The position numbers and the translations under genes were made by a program. 64,000 nt of DNA from Laccaria trichodermophora. Taxonomy: Eukaryota > Basidiomycota > Agaricomycetes > Agaricales > Hydnangiaceae. A model generated the notes under the pieces. The model did no database searches. It worked only from the letters and a program-made list of their open reading frames with translations, and was not told the DNA's origin. The stretch lies in the NCBI GenBank assembly GCA_018417955.1, contig JACTVC010000008.1, forward strand, positions 310,001 to 374,000, in the 5' to 3' direction. How positions within the stretch are numbered: position 1 is the first letter of the stretch; every line of letters begins with the position of its first letter. Below are positions 55,975 through 64,000 of the stretch, piece by piece.

Positions 55975-57976
55975 TCATAAAGAGTGTGGATGGATACACA
56001 GGGACCTATAGGCAGTTGCCTGTTTTATATGATAACTAGTGGTAGCCACTAGTGGAGGTGGACGACGTGGAGGAATCTCAACGGGCATTTCAAAGTCTTC
56101 TTCATCATCGCTTTGTGGCCATGCTGACTTCTGGTGAGACTTTTTATGGCCAGTGACTTCAACCGCCTTTGCCCACACCTTCGAGTTGAAGACAGTGGAT
56201 AAAACCTTTCCTGCAACATCTACCACAAGGGGGATGTCTTGCTGCTTGACCACATGAAGCTTTCGTTGCTCTGATAATGTATAATCAACAAGACAGATTG
56301 CAAGGACAGTTGGCTGAGCCTCACCTGATGTCCATGGGACAATGCAAACATATGGTGAGATAACTGAATCATCAGGTTCTTCATCATTCACCATGATGCT
56401 ACCGTGCTTCTGTTTGTACTCATTGATGCGTGTCTGGACAATTCTTTGAAAGAAAGCCTCCCCCTTTCCCTTCCCCTTCAATGAAAATCCCTCGCGAGGG
56501 TAGTCATCCACCAGCCCCCAACCAAGGATGGTGACTTCATTCCTGTATGCGAAGTCCATCCAAGACCAGTTCATCATGACCTTCTTCATGTTACTGCCTT
56601 CCTCGTTCCGGGCACTGAAGATTTCAACTAGAAAATGTTACTAAAGAGTGCAAGAAGAGACAATAGGCAAACTTACTGAGATCACTTTGAAGAAATTCTC
56701 CGAGGACTCGCATAAGGCAATTGCGCTTATTTTCATTCGACCTTGGTTCGCAGTGAATTAATGCACCGCTTGCAGCTGTCAATTGCTGGTCCATCTCCGC
56801 CATCTTAAACATCCCCTCGTAATCTCTCAGCTGAGTCTCCACAGAGGACTTGTAGCATTCACAGAGTTTCTCATACTCACGGCTGCTGCCCCAAGCCAAG
56901 CTTGAGGTTGAGTTGGCATTGACATTGACAGCAAATCCAAAGACCTGAATCCCTGTCTCCTCGTATGCTCGAGTGGCCTTTAACATGTGTTAGCATTGAG
57001 AAATAGGGTTCTGACTACATAACAAAGTACCAATTTGACAAATGACTCAACCACTTTCTTCACGACTTGTGGGAACTTCCCATCATCTTGTTTTGATTCC
57101 AAGAATGCCCCTATGACACCGCGATAATAATCCATTTGTTCTTTGAAATGTTCATGTATATCTTCTTGAGAAGGGCTCGCTCCCAAAGTCTTGAGTTCCC
57201 AATGATAAAGTTTGGCAACAAACTTTGCCCATGCTTGGGCAGAAACTAGATTTTTTTTTTTTTTGATAATTAGTGGTTGGTAGAACATGGCATTGGAGGT
57301 ACACACCATCTTTTGTTTTCTTGACATCGCCATGTCGAGAATACCAGTGCTGAAAGGCCGACCAAGGATTCAAACAGTGACTTGACTTGACATCTTGAGC
57401 AACAAGTCGCAAGAAAAGTTTCAGAGGTTTGTCGTACTCAGAAGCCAAGGCTTTGAGCTTGTCAAGATACTCTTGATGAGCGCTGAAGGCAGCCTCTTTC
57501 GCGGCTTTCAGGAGAGGACCAGATTTATGGTGGGTGGCTTCCAGTTCATCGTTAGCTTCATCTTCATCCTCCAACTCCAACATGCCATTGGCATCTGAAC
57601 GTGATCTGTTCAACTTCTCCTTTGGGGCCTTGGGGATGTAGTCACCACCGGAATGTTGGCTTTCATGATCTAAATCGTCATCATCTGGCATACACTCAGG
57701 TTGAGGTACCATCTGAAGGAGGCATGCCACATCAGTGGCATCCTTGGCTTTCTTGTCAATGAATTTCTCCAATGGCACAACAGCCAAAGGTTCCCCATTG
57801 AATTCCTCATCCTCATCCTCCCTGTTGTGGTCGCCCTCATCCTCCAGACCAGAAGAGTCATTGTCAACATTGACATGAGTATGACCTTTATTCTTTTGGG
57901 AGGCTGTGAAGCGTTGAGGAGACAGCTTCCCCTCAGCAACAGATTCTTTGTCATCCCCTTTGTCCTGTTCCTCCAT
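55975..57976 (-). CDS. Four-exon gene of unknown function, 3' end in foldback
   Basis: Exons 57976-57307, 57245-57031, 56977-56677, 56627-55975 with GT/AG introns of 61, 53 and 49 nt and matching phases; 612 aa. The acidic N-terminus is followed by LNPWSAFQHWYSRHGDVKK and AWAKFVAKLYHWELK, a signature I know from very many Agaricomycetes TE-linked hypothetical proteins; no function is established. The first intron contains a poly-A run. The frame is open about 39 codons upstream of the chosen Met, so an upstream exon may exist. The last 25 or so residues (from LVATTSYHIK) lie in the foldback terminus, so the native C-terminus has been replaced. Confidence 0.65.
56035..56053. repeat. Short hairpin palindrome at foldback right end
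   Basis: ACTAGTGGTAGCCACTAGT: 8-bp stem, 3-base loop, spanning the outer boundary of the right arm. The left end has only part of it. Confidence 0.6.
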
Positions 57977-58099
57977 TGCGGAAGTAGAATCACGATGTGG
58001 TGGACATTCTTGACGTCTCGTGGTTTCCTCATAATCAGAACCAGAGGCATCACTTTCTTCGATGAAGGGATCGTTGATATGGATGAAACCATTTCACCC

Positions 58100-59752
58100 G
58101 TATAAAATTCAATTTTAACGAATTTACCGATAAAAGGTCATCTCTAATAAATACACTACATACAATTGCAATGGTACAAAGAGTCAATGCGCATACCTGG
58201 TGCAGTTGACTAAAAATGCAAATGCGTGGAATCTGAAAATAGGACAAAGGCTTTGGAACTGGCAGCAGTATGCGTCGTGACATTATACTTGGATCCTATC
58301 TAAGATTCACCTACCATGAAATAGAGCATGAAGAGGTTCTAGAGTAAACACCCAACGCAGGGAGAAGAATTGCATTACTACCAAAGGGTTTAGAAACACA
58401 TAATGGATTTATTGTGAAAACTCGTGCTTATACAAGAAATACAGAAAAGACGACATAGACGCCTAAATGGCATGTCTGAAACATTGAAAGACTAAATTAC
58501 GCCTAGGCAGTAAACATATGAAGACTTAGCATGGCTCATGGCCATTCAGAAAGTCATGTACGGCAGTTCCCGCGTATGCATCAAAGACTGATGTGTTTGA
58601 ACGTCACAAGTACAAACATAAGAAAAAGACACATTCTTTTATATGAAATATAATAAGAACCCCCTGACAATTAAGAAAGACATTTGAAAACACCTTTGGA
58701 GTGTCTCCCGACCTCCGTAATGAAATGACAAGCCAAGACAAGGCATTTTAATTAAAAACTCGGAAACAATGGAAGACCGAAGACTATTGGTAAATGCGTA
58801 TGCATGCGCATCAACGCATCAGGAAACGTTAATCATTTTGTGATGTCATCTGTCAAACCGGTAAACCGGGCCATAGAAAGAAACACACGAGATCATGCCA
58901 AGCTAAGAATAGCTACGTTGGCTAACTCTGCGTACGCATCAAACACTGATGCGTTTGAAAATGAAAGACACAACACTACAAAATCTGTAGTGTCCACCAA
59001 GATAGACTACAAAATATACTGCATGTTCATTAAATTTCATATTTGTAATTTGGACCGAAGTATCCCGCATTGAAACACATGTAAAATGTAGATAGGAGTT
59101 CCTGGAGTATATAAGGAGCACGCTGGCAGGTCAAAAGGAAGCAATCGTCCCCCGTTGACCAGCTAGTTGCACTCCAAGTAGAGACTTAGGAGGTGGACAG
59201 TTGTAATCAATTAAAGGAGATTTCTTCGTGGTCAGAAAAGTACAGTGTGAACGAAGCCAGTGTGCTTGGGAGTCAACTTACTTGGAGACTTTTGAATAAG
59301 AGGTTTTAAGGACACAGTATCATTTTAGACAAGACAGCGTACTCGTACCCTTGGTTTTGGAGCATAGTGACATAATAAAAACTCACGGGAGTCATAAAAG
59401 TCAATTAAAGTTGTGTTTTGTGTTAATAAAAGAAACTGTGATCAAAGAACTTTGCATTTAAGAGACCAAGTTCCCAGAAAGATATACTTTGTTCTATTGA
59501 ACTATTCTAAACCACATCTTATAATAAAAACCCAATTTTGAACGAAAACTCTTGAGACTTAAACCTAAAAAGACAAAAGTGGTATTTTTTAATACCAAAG
59601 GCCCTCGAACTCTTGCACCAAGATTGTGATAGTGTGTGTGTGTGTGTGTGTGTGTGTGAGTGTTAGGTGTTTAGGGTTTTCCCCTGACGCGCTTGATCCT
59701 TGTTTGCGTGTTTTCGCACTTTCATGTTCATCCCCGTGCAACGCGTATCATC
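58100..59752 (+). other. Probable 5' LTR/leader of third Gypsy element
   Basis: No gene. A TATA-like TATATAAGG at about 59107-59115 suits an LTR promoter. Several AATAAAA words follow, and TGGAGCCCACCGCGAGG at 59753-59769 is a candidate primer-binding site. LTR limits cannot be fixed because the 3' copy lies beyond the window. Confidence 0.4.
59632..59658. repeat. GT microsatellite
   Basis: About 13 GT units, just upstream of the candidate LTR end. Confidence 0.95.
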
Positions 59753-60133
59753 TGGAGCCCACCGCGAGGGTCTCCTTCTGTTTTTGATAAAGCAAAGACT
59801 TGAAAGTTTAGTGATCTATGGGATCATATATTTAAATGAAAGTTTAAATTAAAAACCACTAGCATTTGAAGCAATTTAAATACTAGTGCAGAGTCATTCA
59901 CCACAGCACCAAAAATCAGACAAACAGCGAATTCTATTAAAGCAGGGGAATCGTCAGGTTTACCACCTCCATCTAAACGAAAAACTAAGCAACCTGCAAC
60001 AGCAGTAGCGCAAAGGTTTCCGTTAAGAACAGAGACAGTATCCCAACTGCCTCCTTGTGTGACTCATAGAAAAACTGTTAGGGCATCTGATAATATAAAC
60101 CTGAACTCGTTAGCCCAAAGAAATATTACAAAC

Positions 60134-61645
60134 ATGCCAGATAATACCCAAGATGAAGCTCCTGCCACTGGAGGCAGAAGATCATCTAGACTGATGCCAT
60201 TGCCAGGCTCTCGAGGAGCCCCTAACTTTGACAAGGAAAAACCCATTGAGCTGTTAAGATTCATTGACCAAATGGAGGACTTGTTCACAGAGCATGGTAT
60301 CAATAATGACCAAGAAAAGAAGAAACAATTAGGAAGGTACACAGACCAAAAGACAGAATTCGAATGGCGAGCATTTGATATGTTTGCTCCTGAAGTTGAA
60401 TACAAGGAGTTTAAACAGGCATTGATTGATGACTATCCAGAAGCAAAGATGGTGGGAAAAGGAACACTGGCAAATTTAAGAAAAATTTGTAAAGACCATC
60501 AGCGCATTGATATTGATGACTTTATTGCACTTAAAAACCTTACCAGAAGCTTCCAGGCAGAACAAAAATTACTCTTGACGCCACCCGCCTTGGTGAGCAA
60601 CAGAGAATTAGTTGATATGTTTTTAGGATGCCTAAGGGATAGTTTCAGAGGTCAAGTGGAAGGAAGTCTCAATATTAAATTTTCCAAAGATGATTAAGGA
60701 AAAACTGCTGAAGGAAAAGAATGCTGTCCAGAGGATCCATATCCTATCCTAGATGTAATTGAAATGGCTGAGATTATTGCAGGATGTGCACAAGGGATTA
60801 GCTCTTCAAGTGATACCTGGGTTGGTGTCAATGTGACAGAAACACGGACAACAAGAGAGCATCACGCACATACTACGCCAGCACATAGTGTTAAGCTAGA
60901 AGATGATATCCGAGAATTAAACCAGAAAGTTGTGTTACTCATGGATAAAATTACATTGAGTGAAAAGGCACAGATGAGTGCTTTCCAAGCATCTAGACAA
61001 GAAATGAACAAATTAACTGAGACGTTAATGACCCAGCATGTTACCTCAGCACCCACCATGAGGCAGACACAGCCTACTTGGAGAATGGGTTCAGATGGAT
61101 GCTGGTACTGTGAAGAAACAGGGTATTTTGCGATGAATTGTCCTCATAGGGAAGAACATATTAGAACGGGAAAAATTAAAATGTCCGGGCATAAGATGTT
61201 TTTCGCACTCACAGGACAACCAGTACCTAGAGGGACAAATGGGAAGTCTGCTAAGATGATTGTTGGGGAAGCTAGTAATAAAGATATGATGGTGCAAAGC
61301 AATATGTTTGCATCGCCTGGAGAAATTTACACACAGAACAGCGGAGAGCCAGGTATCGTCCAGTTGGGAATAGATGCTCGAGTCAAATCAGTATACACCA
61401 ACCAGATTAGAGACTCGAGAGATGATCTTTTAGATAAAATGGCTACTCGAATTGATACACTGTTGGGTAATAATGTGCCGGCACAGGTGGCACGTCCATT
61501 GGCACAAGAAGTTGACATAGTCAACAATATGAAAAACATTCTGTCATATTTTGAGGGACAGCAAGGTCAAGGTCAAGAAGCTGCAAGTTATGTAGCTACT
61601 AGACCCAGTCAAGCTGATACTCAGGGACAGCAGGGTTTCTCGTAG
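60134..61645 (+). pseudogene. Gypsy gag, one internal stop
   Basis: Start at MPDNTQDEAPATGG (60134; the frame is open further upstream). A retrotransposon gag core (FDKEKPIELLRFIDQMEDLF) is followed by TAA at 60695-60697, after which the same frame continues (GKTAEGKECCPEDPYP ... MAEIIAG) to 61645. A zinc-knuckle-like CWYCEETGYFAMNC near 61100 has Tyr at the position of the metal-binding His (CX2CX4YX4C). Non-functional as it stands. Confidence 0.75.
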
Positions 61646-61659
61646 GTTCAAGGATTGAG

Positions 61660-62721
61660 TGATCTGGTAGGAATGCGGCCAATACCAGAAGTAAGAAAGC
61701 TCTTGAGAACCAAACTAAAACCAAAAACCACAGACAATTAGCAGAATTCGAAGATTCTGATGATGAGCAAGAAGAAGAAATTGAAGAAGTGGAGGAAGAA
61801 ATTCCGCCCGTAGTAATTAAGAAAACCCAGAAAACTATACCAAAACTGAAAGAGAAGCCTAAACCACTTCTCCCAAGGGATGATGAAGAAGAGGATCCAG
61901 TGCCTAGGCATAAACAGTTACCATACTTAAATATTCCTGACCTAAATGATCCTAGACAAAAAGAAGAAATAAAGATTGATAATTTTGAGCCAATTATTGA
62001 TACTGAGAAAAGACCTGTTTCTTATAAACACCAAGCACCAATTGAGAATGTGACACATGAGAGAGAGGCTTTAGCAAATCTCTATAATGCCCCAGTTACA
62101 CTGACGGCAGAGACTTTGATAAGCATTTCCCCAGGTATTAGACACGACTTGATTAAAGCTTTATCTAAGAAAAGGATGCCAGTACAACAAGCTCAAAACA
62201 GAAAAGTTACTATGATGGAAGAGCCTGACGTTGATGCAGTACCGTTAAAACCTACAAAATTTGAATTGGAGGTGGACGCAATATCCATCAATGATTTAAA
62301 TATAAAAGCGGCTTTTATAGTGACAACAAGAGATGAAGGAAACGTGCCAAAAGGGTCTATCATAATCAGTGATCCAGTAGCACAATACCTGCAGAGTTTA
62401 GGTCCGTCTGAGAAACCGAAACAAATCTATGTTGCAAAGGAGTCTCATGTGTTACGAACTGTCTTCCCAGTGATTAATAGAATGGGACAGATTGAATGTT
62501 TGTTAGATGCTGGTTCTCAAATTATTGCCATGGATGTGGAAGTGGCTAAGAAATTGGCCATCTCATGGGATCCAGACATAAAAATTCAAATGCAGAGTGC
62601 AAACAGGACAGTTGAACAGACCCTGGGTCTTGCTAAGAATGTACCCTTTATCTTTGGAACTATAACGGCATCACTGACCCAGCATATAAAGTGCTATTGG
62701 GCAGACCATTTGATGTATTGA
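61660..62721 (+). pseudogene. Gypsy protease region, frameshifted
   Basis: Frame shifts by one relative to gag near 61660. An acidic linker is followed by a retropepsin-like CLLDAGSQIIAMD (about 62500). Near 62670 the frame shifts again: YKVLLGRPFDVLTE, which normally follows in frame, is read from 62691 in another phase. Confidence 0.75.
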
Positions 62722-62869
62722 CAGAGAGTACTGTACAGAATTATAAAGACGGGGGACAAACTCTTATCATAGCAGATCCTAATTCAACACAACAATGTGT
62801 ATTACCTACACATGAAAGAGGAAGACCACCTGTTGTAATGAAAGCAGAAATTCCTAAGCCATCTGAGGA

Positions 62870-64000
62870 TTTTCGGTCTTCGATGAATTGATCAAAGATC
62901 AAGGAGAGATCACTGTAACCTTGATAGATGATGGTAATGGTGGTTTTGAATGCAAGTCATATACATTACCAGGGAATGGAAAATTTGAGCAAGAAGAATT
63001 AAGAAATCTTTACTTGCTCCAAACCTTGAGAAATGAAAAACACATAGAAGAAAAAGACGGTCCTGCGCTTGTGAGTTACTTAGGGAAATATTTCTCTGAT
63101 GTAAACTTAGAGTCGGGGGGGATCCAAAATGTTGAAACCATGATGAATGTCATTTATGACCATGAGGATAAAGCAGCACCTAAGGAAAAGAAAGAGGATC
63201 CTGTGGAAACTAGAGAGACTTTTGTTACGAAGAAATACAAGCCGGTTGCACAGAAAATCAGGCCAGTATACCAAGACCTCCCAGATAAATTCAGAATAAT
63301 TTGTGATATTAAAGGGAATTCTCTTGACACTCTCCCAAAGTTGAACAGGACGCCTCCTGACTTTGTACCCACAGGACGCTACACTGAAGAGAGAAAGGAA
63401 CAATTTGACAAAGTCCACAGCAGTGACTTTTTGTGGCCAGAAGAACGAAAATTATTACACCATTTTATGATGGAGAATAATGAGGCTTTTGCATGGGATG
63501 ACTCTGAGAGAGGAAGATTCAAACCAGAATACTTCCCACCTGTAGACATTCCTGTTATACCACATACACCCTGGGTATTGAAAAATATTCCTATCCCACC
63601 AGGATTATTCTCAGAAGTATGTAAAATCATTAAGACAAAGATAGATGCTGGAGTTTATGAACCTTCAAATTCGTCTTATAGATCATGGTGGTTTTGCATA
63701 TTAAAGAAAGATGGAAAAAGCTTGCGAATTGTACAAAGTCTAGAACCGTTGAATGCAGTCACAATAGCGCGCTCGGGTTTACCACCTGCAACAGATGCAC
63801 TTGCAACACATTTCTCAGGTTGGGCATGTGGAGGCATGTTTGATTTATATGTAGGATATGATGAGAGACTTTTAGCAGAGTCTTCTCGGGATTTGACTAC
63901 TTTTCAGACACCTTTCGGTGCTTTGCGACTTGTAATGTTACCAATGGGTTGGACTAATTCAGTGCCAATATTCCACGATGATGTCACATACATTCTACAA
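62870..64000 (+). CDS. Gypsy reverse transcriptase, partial (runs off window)
   Basis: After a further frame change near 62870 a frame of about 370 codons runs to the window end: DELIKDQGEITVTLIDDG, KIRPVYQDLPDKFRI, YRSWWFCILKKDGKSLRIVQ, SLEPLNAV, PFGALRLVMLPMGWTNS. This is the fingers/palm start of a Ty3/Gypsy RT; the YxDD box lies beyond 64000. The family differs from the chromovirus at 39169-52199. Element broken by several shifts upstream. Confidence 0.8.

Larger units (their letters stand above)
34978..56048. mobile_element. Foldback element with minisatellite arms (interrupted)
   Basis: The left arm (34978-35430 plus 52348 to about 53745) and right arm (about 54115-56048) are inverted copies sharing, from outside in, a GTGGCTACCAC terminus, unique sequence, a 33-bp minisatellite, unique sequence and 40-70 bp 'gtagtct' minisatellites. 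A spacer of about 370 bp separates them. Without the 16.9 kb insertion at 35431-52352 the element is about 4.1 kb. The right arm lacks the insertion and shows one GATAT at 55600-55604 where the left arm has an LTR element flanked by ATATC twice. No transposase inside. Target duplication at the outer ends not found. Confidence 0.75.

Overview
The window looks like a transposon-rich stretch of a basidiomycete (Agaricomycetes-type) nuclear genome. Reasons: genes with many 45-75 nt introns carrying GT/AG ends, a NACHT-type NLR gene, tnp2/Plavaka-like CACTA fragments, Ty3/Gypsy elements with and without a chromodomain, and several short terminal-inverted-repeat (TIR) elements. Only two genes look like intact single-copy host genes: a YAP-binding/glomulin-like gene (19937-21977, 8 exons) and an NCS1 purine-cytosine permease (22147-24128, 10 exons).

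Layout. 1-865 is one copy of a dispersed repeat 'X', also present inverted at 13797-15425 and direct at 25650-27058. 2626-5428 is a near-perfect 2.8 kb palindrome. 5506-8264 holds two members of a CAAGGGGG-type TIR family, one carrying a broken zinc-finger gene. 9346-13732 is a minus-strand NLR locus. 13797-27058 is a pair of inverted repeat blocks (repeat X plus ORC5-like pseudogenes) that bracket the two host genes and an F-box relic. 27599-31789 is a 4.2 kb element with about 650 bp TIRs, an unrecognised multi-exon gene and two nested small elements. 31800-33900 holds gene fragments. 34039-56048 is a nest: a foldback element with minisatellite arms next to a tnp2 fragment, into which a coding-free LTR element inserted, into whose LTR an intact 13 kb chromovirus inserted. 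55975-57976 is a four-exon gene whose 3' end lies in the foldback. 58100-64000 is the 5' half of a decayed third Gypsy element.

The most unusual feature is at about 9939-11811, directly downstream of the NACHT coding sequence on the minus strand. At least 27 three-nucleotide units, each a single codon, are each preceded by a 3' splice site (AG) and followed by a 5' splice site (GT, one GC), and are separated by about 45-71 nt, the normal intron size here. All would be phase 0, so any could be included or skipped without changing frame, and none is a stop codon. In the centre, seven consecutive 66-nt introns are nearly identical (69-bp satellite, 10552-11037) while the 3-nt 'exon' between them changes from unit to unit. 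This reads as an array of interchangeable single-codon exons attached to an NLR receptor gene: conserved introns, variable codons. I know of no described system of this form. It is inferred from sequence only; transcript data would decide it.
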